Positions 42,523 to 52,028 of a stretch of 64,000 nt of DNA are shown in pieces. Below the pieces are notes generated by a model. It made no database searches, was not told where the DNA came from, and saw only the letters and a program-made list of their open reading frames with translations. Every line of letters starts with the position of its first letter. Position 1 is the first letter of the stretch. Source of the stretch: Propionibacteriaceae bacterium (GTDB taxonomy: Bacteria > Actinomycetota > Actinomycetes > Propionibacteriales > Propionibacteriaceae); NCBI GenBank assembly GCA_031285845.1, contig JAITVK010000032.1:62001-126000 (forward strand), written 5' to 3'. The position numbers and the translations under genes were made by a program.

Positions 42523-43137
42523 ATCATGTTTCGCTTCGCCTGGCCTCCCACCTCCATCGCGATATTGAGACCCTGTTGTGGCGACAGCATCGACCCTGTC
42601 CGTTCGAGAGGACCACGATGGACGAGGTCACCCCGCGGGCGATGAAGGGTCAGAACCCGTCGCGAAGGCGTGGACGTGACGCGTTCCAGCCACCCTGCGT
42701 GTGATGAAGCGTCGGCGCCGAGCGACGATTCGAGCGTATGCAAGAAACGGTGTCTGGTTTTGTGTCTGCTGTGGAGGTTGTCACTCGAGCGAATCGTCGA
42801 CGTTTGCGCCTGGTACGCGCTGGTGCTGTTGGCGCTGTCGGTCCTGTTGGCGTCTGGTTGGCTCATGCGGCGAAAGCCGGTTCGCGAGGATCCCGCGAGG
42901 GGAGAGTCTGAACCCGGAAGGCCCGGACGGGTCAAGCCCCGAGGTGAATGAGGGAGCCAGCGTCCGGACAGTCGGCGTCTGAAACAGTCGACGAAACCTG
43001 TTTCGTCGGTTAGAGCTCTCCCTATCATCGCATTATGTCGATAAAGTCGCTTATCTATCTAGCTATGTAGAGTTTTATGGTTCTCTATCGCCCTTCCCGA
43101 CCGCTCAAGGATCTGACTGCACCCTGCCGCGCGCGGT
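42523..43137. other. Region without a convincing gene
   Basis: No supported gene. A 93-codon plus-strand frame (42670-42951, GTG start) has a hydrophobic segment (YALVLLALSVLLASGWLM) and might be a small membrane protein, but it has no ribosome site and no family; two other frames overlap it. The part near 43020-43085 is AT-rich (TATCTATCTAGCTATG). Confidence 0.4.
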
Positions 43138-44049
43138 CTACTGGTCGTCGACCCGCATGAGGTCGAGGATGCGATCCAAGTCCTCCTCGTCGGCGAACCG
43201 GATGACGATCTTGCCCGAGCTCGTCCCGACATCGACGGTGACCTTGGTGTCGTACCGGTCCGACAGCGCTGCGGCAATCGTCAGTACCCGGGGGTTGTCG
43301 CTCCGCGGGCGCGGTTGGCGCGGCGCAGGCGCATCGCCCTCATCCTGACTGAGAGTGACCGCTTCCTCGGTAGCCCGAACCGATAGCCCTTCGGCGATGA
43401 CCCGCTGCGCCAGGCGCTCGATGGCTGAGGCGTCGGCCAACCCGAGTAGCGCCCGGGCATGACCGGCCGACAACACGCCAGCCGCGACCCGCCTTTGGAC
43501 CGTCGCGGGCAGCTTCAACAGGCGGATGGTGTTGGAAATCTGGGGCCGTGAGCGGTGGATTCGCGTCGACAGCTCCTCTTGAGTGCAGCCGAAGTCAGAC
43601 AGGAGTTGCTGGTAGGCGGCGGCCTCTTCGAGCGGATTCAACTGCACCCGGTGCAGGTTCTCCAGCAGGGCGTCCCGCAGCAGGTCGGCCTCTTCCGTCG
43701 GTCGTATGATCGCCGGGATCGACGTCAGCCCTGCCTGCTTGCTGGCTCGCAGTCGACGCTCTCCCATCACAAGCTCGTACTGCCCGTGGGGCTGCGGACG
43801 TACGACGATCGGTTGGAGCAACCCGACCTCTTTGATGGACTGCGCCAATTCGTCTAGTTGCTCCAGGTCGAACACTGTACGGGGCTGCTGCGGGTTCGCG
43901 GTCACCGAGTCGATCGGAATATCCCGGTACTGAGACCCTGGCGGAGTCTGCACCCCGCCGGGCGCACTCGGTTCCGTCCCCACAGTGGTGTTCTGGAACA
44001 GTTCCCCCAGTCCCCGGCCTAATCCAGTCGGGTGTTTCGCCGCTGCCAT
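43138..44049 (-). CDS. parB: Chromosome partitioning protein ParB
   Basis: A 303-residue ParB/Spo0J. It starts LGRGLGELF as usual, then the CTPase/parS-spreading region ([17 protein letters not shown]..., [22 protein letters not shown]) with the GERR motif, the helix-turn-helix ([29 protein letters not shown]) and a C-terminal dimerisation domain. It loads at parS sites, spreads as a CTP-gated clamp and recruits SMC and ParA. The RBS GGAAGGAC precedes ATG 44049. It does not directly follow parA; about 0.9 kb separates them. Confidence 0.96.
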   Translation of the reverse strand: MAAAKHPTGLGRGLGELFQNTTVGTEPSAPGGVQTPPGSQYRDIPIDSVTANPQQPRTVFDLEQLDELAQSIKEVGLLQPIVVRPQPHGQYELVMGERRLRASKQAGLTSIPAIIRPTEEADLLRDALLENLHRVQLNPLEEAAAYQQLLSDFGCTQEELSTRIHRSRPQISNTIRLLKLPATVQRRVAAGVLSAGHARALLGLADASAIERLAQRVIAEGLSVRATEEAVTLSQDEGDAPAPRQPRPRSDNPRVLTIAAALSDRYDTKVTVDVGTSSGKIVIRFADEEDLDRILDLMRVDDQ

Positions 44050-44987
44050 GTCGTCCTTCCGCGTCGTTTCCGGACCTGCCGTCAGTCGCGGCTCGATCTT
44101 CCTCGACCCTATCTCACCAACCCCGGTTCCGTCTCCCCCGCGTCCTGCGGCTCGCCCCAGGGCGGCCTTCCGTGTGGTCCCGCTGTTTCACGTGGAACAT
44201 GGACTGTCGACCCCGACCCCACCGAACCACACTGACCAGCGAAGAAGCCAGCCCAGCGTCTGCCCTGGCTGAGTCGGGCACCAGCCTTCTGGAACGGTCA
44301 AGGCGCCCCGCCACCGCGCCGGCCTAGGACGAGCCTGATCTAGCGGCGGAGCCACCGACGATGGCCGTCCCCAGCTGGCACACTGCCCACCCGGTCAAAT
44401 GGCCGCACCCACGGCACCGCTCCGCCGACCACCGCACCGGCGAGGCCGCGCACCACAAAACTGACCTGGCCCTGCTCCGAGACCCCGTGCCCTGCGCGCG
44501 GTGCAGACACCTCAGGTCCTCTCGGCAGAGATCCCGACCGTGACCCACACCCGCGCACGGCGCGAAGGTTTTTCCCCAGCGCGAGCATCTCTCCGCGCGC
44601 TGACCCACTCCAGTCAACACGCCAGCCAGCGCGCCGGTCGAATGTCACCCCCGGCCAAGACCCGCGCTAGTAGGCACGCCAGCCGAGAGCGCGGAGCGTG
44701 CCGTACCGCCAGTTGGCCCTCGCGTCGCACCGGTGAGCATGCGCCGCCCGGCCCGAGCATCAGCAATTGGTGAGTGGCAGGGCTCCTCGTGCCTCGCCAG
44801 GCCCCGGGCGCGACCGTCATGCGCCTCTCGGAACTAGCGATCAACCACCTCGCGGACGAAAAGCCCCTGACCTATCGATTGAGACAGACGACGGCAACAA
44901 CCCACCGGCCGCGCCCGCCGAGCGCGAAGTCTCGGCACCTCCAGCGGGATCGGGGCTCACGGGACGCGCGACCGCCGACCCGAAGTC
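44050..44987. other. parA-parB gap, no convincing gene
   Basis: About 940 bases where parA and parB normally touch. Minus-strand frames of 66-98 codons (for example 44324-44620) are rich in Arg, Cys, Gly and Ser and lack ribosome sites, so I do not call them. The region holds a parS-like site at 44184-44199, 15 bases into which lies an otherwise GC-rich stretch without repeats I could define. Confidence 0.5.
44184..44199. promoter_or_regulatory. parS site (one mismatch)
   Basis: TGTTTCACGTGGAACA, one base from the perfect palindrome, upstream of parB. Confidence 0.85.
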
Positions 44988-45890
44988 CTACTTCGCCCGA
45001 GCGGCGATCTCGGCGGCAGCCGCCAAGTAGGCTTGACCACCCGCGGAGCTGCGATGATACGTGATCACGGTCTGTCCGTAACTCGGCGCTTCGGAGATCC
45101 GGACCGATCGGGGGATCACCGTCGCCAGAGTCTCTTGAGGAAAGTGCGCCCGGACTTCGTCCGCCACCTGAGCCGATAGTCGCGTCCGTCCGTCGTACAT
45201 CGTCAGGAGCACCGTCGACAGAACCAGATCGTCGTTGAGGTTCCCCTTCACTAGATCGATCGTACGGAGAAGCTGGCTCACACCCTCCAATGCGTAGTAC
45301 TCGCATTGAATCGGAATCAAGATCTCCTCTGCCGCCACCAAGGCGTTGAGGGTGAGCAACCCCAGTGACGGCGGGCAATCGAAGATAACATAGTCCATCT
45401 CGCGATTGCTGAGGTACGCACCCAAGGCGTCTTTCAACCGCTGCTCGCGGCCGGAGACGCTGACGAGCTCCAACTCTGCTGCCGCGAGGTCAATCGTGGC
45501 CGGCAAGACCCACAAGTTTGGCGCCTCGGCGCTTTTCACCACATGCCAATCCATGTCGTCCCCGTCGAGTAGAACCTCGTAGGTTCCCCGAATCCCTTGA
45601 CGATGGTCAATGCCGAGCGCGGTCGAAGCATTGCCCTGAGGGTCCATGTCGATCAGCAGTACCCGCTCACCCCCCATCGCGAGACCAGCGGCGATGTTCA
45701 CCGCACTCGTGGTCTTACCCACACCACCCTTCTGGTTGGCAATGACGATCACCCGGGTGTGCGATGGACGGACCAGTCGTGTTTCACGTGAAACAGCCTT
45801 AGGTTCAACAGACTCTGGTTCCGGAGGAACCTCCGGAGGAACCTCCGGGCCGTCGAACAGCTCCGTCCGCGGATGTGGGGGCCAGCTCAT
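44988..45890 (-). CDS. parA: Chromosome partitioning ATPase ParA
   Basis: A 300-residue ParA/Soj: deviant Walker A KGGVGKTT (about residues 54-61), Walker B region YVIFDCPPSLGLLT and the C-terminal GQTVITYHRSSAGGQAYLAAA. It binds DNA nonspecifically as an ATP dimer and moves ParB-parS complexes. A 45-residue N-terminal extension has VPPEVPPEPE and VSRETR, the latter encoded by a perfect parS palindrome. ATG 45890 has AGGAGG upstream. It follows rsmG only after an inserted kdpD-like gene. Confidence 0.96.
   Translation of the reverse strand: MSWPPHPRTELFDGPEVPPEVPPEPESVEPKAVSRETRLVRPSHTRVIVIANQKGGVGKTTSAVNIAAGLAMGGERVLLIDMDPQGNASTALGIDHRQGIRGTYEVLLDGDDMDWHVVKSAEAPNLWVLPATIDLAAAELELVSVSGREQRLKDALGAYLSNREMDYVIFDCPPSLGLLTLNALVAAEEILIPIQCEYYALEGVSQLLRTIDLVKGNLNDDLVLSTVLLTMYDGRTRLSAQVADEVRAHFPQETLATVIPRSVRISEAPSYGQTVITYHRSSAGGQAYLAAAAEIAARAK
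45780..45795. promoter_or_regulatory. parS site (perfect), within parA
   Basis: TGTTTCACGTGAAACA, the perfect 16-bp ParB-binding palindrome, inside the 5' part of parA encoding VSRET. Confidence 0.97.
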
Positions 45891-46223
45891 CTGCTCTCTC
45901 TCCTCCTCTTGACCGGCGGCCAGTCTATCTGGATGACCTCGTCAGCGCGAAGCATCTATATCGATACATCGCTCTATTAACATCAGCTTCCCCACACCCC
46001 AGCCAACCACCCGACCAGGCGATCCACCATTTCACACAGTCTCCCATACGACGACTCGCCCTCTACCCCGACACCGGGCAGCCGCCGAGACCCACCTCCG
46101 GCGAGGGTCGGCCGCGGCCATCTGCCTCCGGCACCTAGGCTTGCGTCGATTCCCGCGCCCAACACCGCGCAGGCCTCAGGCGTGACGCAGCCCTGGTCCC
46201 CGTCCCCCGATCACGCGTCGTAC
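45891..46223. other. Region without a gene between parA and the KdpD-like gene
   Basis: No supported gene. It might contain remains of the lost kinase domain of the kdpD-like gene, but no H-, N- or G-box is legible in any frame. Confidence 0.4.
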
Positions 46224-48533
46224 TCAAGTCCGACCCGCCTCAGACCTGCGGCCCGGACCTTGATCCCTCGCCGTCTCCTTGATCACCTCGGTCGACCCCA
46301 CCACGTACGTGTCCTGATCCGCGCTGAGGTCACCCAACTGCCCAGCCTGCTCCGCTCCACCTCTCGCGCCCTCACCGACCCCGCCCTCGTACCGACGACC
46401 GCCACGCCGCTCGTCGGCCAAAGCCTGCCGCTCCATCGCCAGCGCCACCTCGGAGACGATCGTTTGCAGGAAGAATCGGCTGTACGTGCTCGGTCGACTG
46501 AGCTGCGCCGAGACCGCGATCACGCCGAAGCTGACTCCGCGCGAGACCACCGGCAGGTACAACGCCCCCGCCCCCATCAGCGTGTCCGTGCCTGAACCGG
46601 CCATCTTTTGGTTCACGAAAACCCACTGGGCCACGGCCCGCTCGTCGGGCGCGAGCAGGAATCCAACCGGGTCGCCGGGCGCGGCCAACACCCGCGGCTC
46701 GTCGTCGCCGTAGGAATAGAACGCCACCGATCGACCAAACAAGCGTACGACATGCTGATTCGTCAGATCGATGATCCCATCGCGCCCCTCAGTTCCGACC
46801 AACTGCCGACTGATCTCGTAGAGCAATTCCGTACGTCGTTCTCGTTTCACCGCCAGACGAGCCTGCGTCTTGACGCGATTCGTGACCCCACTCGTGATCA
46901 AGGCAACGCCCAGCATGATCAGGAAAGTGATCGGATACCCGGGCGCGACCGCGCTCAGCGTCATCGACGGAACGACGAACAGGAAGTTGAACAAAACCAC
47001 TCCGACGACACTGGCCACAACGCCCCAGACATATCCCCTGGTCACGCGGGACACAACCAGAACGCAGAGCAAATAGACCATGATCAGGTTCTGGTCGCCG
47101 ACTCCGAGTCGAACCAACCCTTCCGACACCACCGTCGCAGCGGTCAACAGACCAAGGGTCTTCAAACCATCCGCGCCCGACAACGGCAACGATCGTACGC
47201 GTCGTGGCCGCTCCTCGTCGCGGGCCGCGCCCTCCGCATCCGTTGGCACCAAATGCAGTTGCACCCCCGGCACCAACCGAATCAGCCGTTCAGCGAAGGT
47301 TCGACGCCAGCCCACCTGCGCACTTTGTCCGACGACCACGGTACGCGCACCGCTCGCTTTGACATACTCCGCGAGCACGACCACTGGGTCCACCCCGCTC
47401 AGGGTGACGACCTCGGCGCCAAGCTTCTGCGCCAGGTCGATGTTCGCCCGCTTGGCCTGATGAGCCTCCGCGCTCAACCCATCCTGATCCTGATCTTCCA
47501 CATAGACCGCGACCCAATCAGCGAACAGCGCCTGGGCCATCCGGGCGGTCCAGCGCACACACGTGCCCGATCCGGCTGACGGCCCGACACAGACCACGAT
47601 CTTCGGCTCGACCGACCGCTGCGGACCGCTGCCACCGGTCTCGTGACTGATACGGTCGGCGGCCTCCCGAATGGCGATCTCGCGCAACGCCCGCAGATTC
47701 TCGCGCGTGAAGAAGTGCTCAGTCGCCACCGACACCCGCTCGCCGTGGTAGATCTTGCCCTCCGCCAGCCGCGTCAACAGATCATCCGGCTCCAAATCGA
47801 TGATCTTGACCTTATCGGCCCGATCGAACACGTAGTCAGGAACGGTTTCTCGTACGGGCGTGTTCGTCACCCCGGCGACCACGTTGTTCAGACTCTCCAG
47901 ATGCTGAACATTGAGCGTCGTACTGACGTCGATGCCCGCGCGCAAAAGTTCCTCCACGTCCTGATAACGCTTCTTGTTGCGCGAGCCGGGCGCGTTGGTG
48001 TGCGCCAACTCGTCGACCAGAATCATCTTCGGATGCCTGGCCAGCGCCGCGTCGACGTCGAACTCCTTCAGCTCAATGTCGCGATAGGCCACCGTCTTCG
48101 GTTCCAGGCAGGTCAATCCGTCGACCAGACGCTGAGTCTCGGGGCGGGTGTGCGGCTCGACATAGCCCACGACGACATCGATTCCAGCTCGAGCCTTCTC
48201 ATGAGCTTCGGTCAGCATCGCGTACGTCTTCCCGACTCCGGCAGCGTACCCGAAGAAGATCGTCAACGCGCCTCGTGGCGTCTCGCCAGCTTCGGGGGTG
48301 TCACCGCCGACCCGGTCATCCCCGGCGCGGTCGACCGCAACAGCTCTCGTCTCGCCCCGAGTCCCAGCGAGATCCGACTGGCCAGACGACGTCTGCTTCG
48401 CCGAGGAGGATTCCGTACGAAACTCATCAAGCGCGGATCGGTCACGCCTGACACTGAGAGCCTCGCGCCAGTCACCGCGCGCGGTCCTGGCGTCTGCCGA
48501 CCGTATCGGGCCGGTCCGATCGATCTGCGTCAT
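46224..48533 (-). CDS. kdpD: KdpD-like sensor without histidine kinase domain
   Basis: A 769-residue protein. After about 90 extra polar residues it has the KdpD domain (Walker A GYAAGVGKT, about 94-103; VDELAHTNAPGSRNKKRYQDVEELL), a universal-stress-like domain, four membrane helices of DUF4118 (LIMVYLLCVLVVSRVTRGYVWG...), and a GAF domain ending ALAMERQALADER. There a full KdpD would continue into HisKA and HATPase_c (about 230 residues). Here the frame continues with 70 residues of Gly/Arg/Ala-rich unrelated sequence and stops. It may be a decayed gene or a sensor working with a separate kinase. No kdpE or kdpFABC is in the window. ATG 48533 has GGAGGGG upstream. Confidence 0.85.
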   Translation of the reverse strand: MTQIDRTGPIRSADARTARGDWREALSVRRDRSALDEFRTESSSAKQTSSGQSDLAGTRGETRAVAVDRAGDDRVGGDTPEAGETPRGALTIFFGYAAGVGKTYAMLTEAHEKARAGIDVVVGYVEPHTRPETQRLVDGLTCLEPKTVAYRDIELKEFDVDAALARHPKMILVDELAHTNAPGSRNKKRYQDVEELLRAGIDVSTTLNVQHLESLNNVVAGVTNTPVRETVPDYVFDRADKVKIIDLEPDDLLTRLAEGKIYHGERVSVATEHFFTRENLRALREIAIREAADRISHETGGSGPQRSVEPKIVVCVGPSAGSGTCVRWTARMAQALFADWVAVYVEDQDQDGLSAEAHQAKRANIDLAQKLGAEVVTLSGVDPVVVLAEYVKASGARTVVVGQSAQVGWRRTFAERLIRLVPGVQLHLVPTDAEGAARDEERPRRVRSLPLSGADGLKTLGLLTAATVVSEGLVRLGVGDQNLIMVYLLCVLVVSRVTRGYVWGVVASVVGVVLFNFLFVVPSMTLSAVAPGYPITFLIMLGVALITSGVTNRVKTQARLAVKRERRTELLYEISRQLVGTEGRDGIIDLTNQHVVRLFGRSVAFYSYGDDEPRVLAAPGDPVGFLLAPDERAVAQWVFVNQKMAGSGTDTLMGAGALYLPVVSRGVSFGVIAVSAQLSRPSTYSRFFLQTIVSEVALAMERQALADERRGGRRYEGGVGEGARGGAEQAGQLGDLSADQDTYVVGSTEVIKETARDQGPGRRSEAGRT

Positions 48534-48621
48534 CGCCCCTCCTGAGTTCGCCACGGGATCAGGCTATCCCGATCCCCCGTGGCCACGCCAGACCACACTT
48601 CTGGTCCGACACCAGACCCGG

Positions 48622-49464
48622 CTACACCGACTGGGCTGCGACGCGTACGACAGTCCCCAGCTCCTGGCCAGCGACAATCGGACGCAGAATCTCAGCGCTC
48701 AACCGATGAGCCTGAAGCGCCGACGCCGCCTCTTCGACTTCGACCCCAGCCCGAGCACCTTTGATCGCCAACAACACTCCCGGCGGAACCAAGGCAGCGG
48801 AGCCGCCCGACGGCCCCGGACGCAGGACATTCGCACCTCTGTCGGCGAACACCCCGCTCCGCGCCGGTTCACCGCGCCGCGCATTCATGCCAGACACTCC
48901 GCCTGACAGGCCATGTGACTTGCGCGAACGCCGCTTCGGGGAGCCGGTTGGAGACTGACCCGTCGCCTGACGCGAATCAACGCTGCCTGAACCAGTCCCC
49001 TCGACACCGGTCCGCGTCACCCATTCGACCAACCGGCCCACTGGGGCTAGCGCACGACAGGTCACCACATCGGGACGACCGCGGTACTCTTCGACACGGG
49101 ACCGTACAACACTGACCCGATCACTCAAACCCAAGCGTTCGACGCACAGGGTCAGAAAGTCGATCCGACGCTGCATCGGTTCGACCAAGTCGATGTGAAG
49201 ATCGGGGCGAGCGATCGCCAACGGGATCCCGGGCAGCCCGGCTCCGGAACCGATGTCCGCGACCACAGAGTTATCAGTAATCACCGGGGTCAGGCAAACG
49301 CTGTTGAGAACATGCCGCTCCCACAACCGATCGGCCTCGCGCGGGCCGATCAAACCCCACGCGATGCCCTCGTCTGACAACAGGTCCACGTACGCACGCG
49401 CCAGCTCGAACCGATCAGCGAACACCGATCGTGCGAGGTCGAGGACCTGGTCGGACTCACTCAC
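48622..49464 (-). CDS. rsmG: 16S rRNA (guanine(527)-N(7))-methyltransferase RsmG
   Basis: A 280-residue SAM-dependent methyltransferase. Features: LIGPREADRLWERHVLNSV, SAM motif VADIGSGAGLPGIPLAI, RVSVVRSRVEEY and CRALAPVGRLVEW. Between this and the final LLAIKGA strand the protein carries an extra 55-60-residue Gly/Ser/Arg-rich segment (about residues 155-212) that ordinary RsmG proteins (210-240 residues) lack. GTG 49464 overlaps the Jag gene end by eight bases and fits the family start. It modifies G527 (E. coli numbering) of 16S rRNA. Confidence 0.92.
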   Translation of the reverse strand: MSESDQVLDLARSVFADRFELARAYVDLLSDEGIAWGLIGPREADRLWERHVLNSVCLTPVITDNSVVADIGSGAGLPGIPLAIARPDLHIDLVEPMQRRIDFLTLCVERLGLSDRVSVVRSRVEEYRGRPDVVTCRALAPVGRLVEWVTRTGVEGTGSGSVDSRQATGQSPTGSPKRRSRKSHGLSGGVSGMNARRGEPARSGVFADRGANVLRPGPSGGSAALVPPGVLLAIKGARAGVEVEEAASALQAHRLSAEILRPIVAGQELGTVVRVAAQSV

Positions 49465-49948
49465 TGATGCGGATGACCACGTGGCGTTTGTCGCCCTCGC
49501 CCTCCGACTCACTGGTCAAACCAGCGGCGGCCACCGTGTCATGCACGATCTTGCGCTCGAACGGGTTCATCGCTGCCAAGGCGACCGGTTCATTGGATTG
49601 GCGGACCTCAGCGATGGCTGCCGCCACGATCTCTTGAATCTCTTGACGACGCTTCTCACGGTAACCAGCCACGTCCAGCATCAGGCGGGAGTGACGGCCC
49701 ATCTTGGTCAACACCGCCAAGCGGGACAGATCCTGCAGCGCCTCCAGAACCTCGCCGTGAGCGCCGACCAACTTGTCCCCAGAAGTCAGGATCGACACGT
49801 GCGGTCGCCCGGCCTCGACGTAGGTGTCGATGTCGCCATCCAGATCGGCGATGTCCAGCAACTCTTCCAGATAATCGGCGGCGGTCTCGCCTTCAAGAGT
49901 CAGGGCGTCCATCTGTTCGTCAGCGCTCTCCTCCACTATTTCTGTCAT
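49457..49948 (-). CDS. jag: Jag/KhpB family RNA-binding protein (R3H)
   Basis: A 163-residue protein with a KH-like domain (DTYVEAGRPHVSILTSGDKLVGAHGEVLEALQDL) and a C-terminal R3H domain (NPFERKIVHDTVAAA). It is the usual partner downstream of yidC. In Actinomycetota and Firmicutes it binds RNA and influences cell elongation or membrane-protein expression. Excellent RBS AAAAAGGAGAG before ATG 49948. The C-terminal end (SEGEGDKRHVVI) follows the family. Confidence 0.94.
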   Translation of the reverse strand: MTEIVEESADEQMDALTLEGETAADYLEELLDIADLDGDIDTYVEAGRPHVSILTSGDKLVGAHGEVLEALQDLSRLAVLTKMGRHSRLMLDVAGYREKRRQEIQEIVAAAIAEVRQSNEPVALAAMNPFERKIVHDTVAAAGLTSESEGEGDKRHVVIRISE

Positions 49949-50027
49949 TGTTTCTCTCCTTTTTCAATCCCCCATAGGATCGAATTGTCGGTGTGCCGAA
50001 TCAAGCCGCCAAATCCGTGCGACGACT

Positions 50028-51155
50028 TCACTTCGACTTGTCATCTTTCTTCTTCACTGTCCGGCCCGACCGTGACTGTCGATTCGGTTGCTGACGCTGA
50101 ATCTGTTGTCTGGCCACCCGGTTGGGATCGGAAGCGGGAGGTTGGTTCCCGCCGCCGTCGGCCCGCGGACCGTTCGGGTTGGGCTTGCCGTCGTTGGACG
50201 GCGCTCCTCCCACGGTGCGCGAGGTCGTCGTTGTTGTCGTGTTGCGTTTGCCCTGTCGCTTGGCGCGACGCTCTTCGGCGATCTGCTTGGGATCCTTGCC
50301 CTGCTTGATCATCCGCTCTTCCCAGTCGACGTACGCCGGGGTCCCTGGTGTCGGATTGTTGTGGATCAGAATCCACTGCTGGACGAAGGTCCACAAGTTG
50401 TTCGTCACCCAATAGACCAGCACGCCCACTGGGATCATCGCGCCCATGAACAGGTAGATGAACGGGAAGACGTAGAGCATCATCTTCTGCTGCTGCGCCA
50501 TCGGACCGGTCAGCGCCTCGGGAGGCATGTTTTTGCTCATCAGCTGCCGCTGCGACAAGAACAACAGACCGGTCATCAACACGACCAGAATGAGCGCCAA
50601 AACCTGGGTCGCCCCGAATTGGCTCCAGTCACTGAGCCAGAAGTGTCCAGCCAGCGAAGCCCCCATGAACTTGGCGTTGACCAGGGATTGAACCAGCTCA
50701 GGGTTCTGTTGGAAGAAATAGCCCAACGCTGTGCCGTTCGCCGCGGCGTACAACACCTGGTAGAGGGCGAAAAAGATCGGCATCTGCAGCAGCAACGGGA
50801 CACAGGAAGCAGTCGCGGAGACCCCTTCCTCCTTCATCAGTTTCTGCTGCTCCATCGCCAGTTTCTGACGATCCGCGCCGTACTTCTCCTGTAGGGCTTT
50901 GATCTTCGGTTGGATCAACTGCATGTTGCGCGCCGAGTTGATCTGGCGGATGAACAGCGGAATCAGCATCGTGCGCACCACGACCACCAAGGTCATGATC
51001 GACACCGCCCACGTCACACCCTGATCCGCGCCGATGATCATGCTCCAGAAGCGGTACGCCCACATCAACACGAACGACATGGCCGCGTGCAGCGGTGTCA
51101 TGATCGAGTTGAAGAAGTCGCCGATCCCTGCGAGTAGCATCGGAACCATGGTCAT
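50028..51155 (-). CDS. yidC: Membrane protein insertase YidC/Oxa1
   Basis: A 375-residue insertase of the short Gram-positive type, with five membrane helices. The conserved block VPLLLQMPIFFALYQVLY lies about residues 119-136 and the hydrophilic-groove Arg (VVRTMLIPLFIRQI) is in helix 1-2. The C-terminal 90 residues are basic and Asn/Gln/Thr-rich. It inserts membrane proteins alone or with SecYEG. ATG 51155 overlaps the yidD stop and has AAGGAG seven bases before. Confidence 0.97.
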   Translation of the reverse strand: MTMVPMLLAGIGDFFNSIMTPLHAAMSFVLMWAYRFWSMIIGADQGVTWAVSIMTLVVVVRTMLIPLFIRQINSARNMQLIQPKIKALQEKYGADRQKLAMEQQKLMKEEGVSATASCVPLLLQMPIFFALYQVLYAAANGTALGYFFQQNPELVQSLVNAKFMGASLAGHFWLSDWSQFGATQVLALILVVLMTGLLFLSQRQLMSKNMPPEALTGPMAQQQKMMLYVFPFIYLFMGAMIPVGVLVYWVTNNLWTFVQQWILIHNNPTPGTPAYVDWEERMIKQGKDPKQIAEERRAKRQGKRNTTTTTTSRTVGGAPSNDGKPNPNGPRADGGGNQPPASDPNRVARQQIQRQQPNRQSRSGRTVKKKDDKSK

Positions 51156-51565
51156 GCGTACGCTCCTTCAATTGTGCGCCGAGCCCGGCGACCCGGGCGA
51201 AAACTAGGGCGGGCCGATGTCGGCGCCGAACTGTCGGTCACCTCGGCCGCCGGGCGGGGCTTCGCGGCCACCTCGTAGTCGCAGACGACTTCGCCTTCAC
51301 TGCGGGCGAGCGCGGTCGCGGCCTGTTCTTCGGCCCATTCGCGAGCGGCTTGGGTGCCTGGAACCGGGTCGTACCCGCCTTTGGACCAGGGGTTGCAGCG
51401 CAGAATCCGCCACACGATCAACCCGGCGCCTTTGGCCGCGCCATGGGTTTGGACCGCTTCAAGGCCATAGGCCGAGCAGGTCGGATAATACTTGCAGACG
51501 TTGCCATACCATGGCGAAAGGATCGCCCGCCAGGCTTTGATGAAGCCGATCAGAATCCACTTCAT
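51152..51565 (-). CDS. yidD: Membrane protein insertion efficiency factor YidD
   Basis: A 137-residue protein. The first 80 residues are the family core: IKAWRAILSPWYGNVCKYYPTCSAYGLEAVQTHGAAKGAGLIVWRILRCNPWSKGGYDPVP, with the three conserved Cys. A 55-residue hydrophilic C-terminal extension (NAAREWAEEQ...PRPAAEVTDSS) is longer than the basic form. It overlaps rnpA and yidC by four bases each. Confidence 0.95.
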   Translation of the reverse strand: MKWILIGFIKAWRAILSPWYGNVCKYYPTCSAYGLEAVQTHGAAKGAGLIVWRILRCNPWSKGGYDPVPGTQAAREWAEEQAATALARSEGEVVCDYEVAAKPRPAAEVTDSSAPTSARPSFRPGRRARRTIEGAYA

Positions 51566-52020
51566 AGTTGCTCCGTCCCACGTCCACCGGCGCGGTCGTC
51601 AACTGGCTTGATCGGGCTCGCGGGGCTGTCGTGACCTGCGCGATCGTCGATCCGCCTCGCTGAGTCGTCGCGCGCGCCGTCGGCGCGATCCCGATTCAGC
51701 AGCCGAGCCGCCTTGTCCCACGCGTTGGTCAAATCTTCACCCAAGCGCGACCCGGCCACACCAGCTCCAGGCAGCGCACGTACGACCACACGCAGATGAT
51801 CGGAGTGTTCCATCAGGGGACGAGCCTGATGACGCAGCTGCCGCTTCACTCGATTACGGACCACTGCTGGGCCCACCCGTTTTCCCACCACGACACCGAA
51901 GCCGGGCTGATCACCGGGTTGGGCGTAGAGAACCAATGTCATTGTGGCGACCTTGCGACCGTGGCGGATGACGGAAGCGAAATCCGTACTCCTGCGCAGC
52001 CGGAGCCCGCGCGGCAACAT
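51562..52020 (-). CDS. rnpA: Ribonuclease P protein component
   Basis: A 152-residue RNase P protein: LRRSTDFASVIRHGRK, GFGVVVGKRVGPAVVRNRVKRQLRH (RNP/RNR signature) and LRVVVRALPG. The last 35-40 residues (ADGARDDSARRIDDRAGHDSP...) are an unusual disordered extension. With the M1 RNA it matures tRNA 5' ends. It follows rpmH by eight bases and overlaps yidD by four. Confidence 0.96.
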   Translation of the reverse strand: MLPRGLRLRRSTDFASVIRHGRKVATMTLVLYAQPGDQPGFGVVVGKRVGPAVVRNRVKRQLRHQARPLMEHSDHLRVVVRALPGAGVAGSRLGEDLTNAWDKAARLLNRDRADGARDDSARRIDDRAGHDSPASPIKPVDDRAGGRGTEQL

Positions 52021-52028
52021 GGTGCTCC

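Noticed and set aside
44324..44648. Minus-strand frames in the parA-parB gap
   Set aside because: No ribosome site, Cys/Arg/Gly-rich composition, several frames overlap equally; treated as non-coding.
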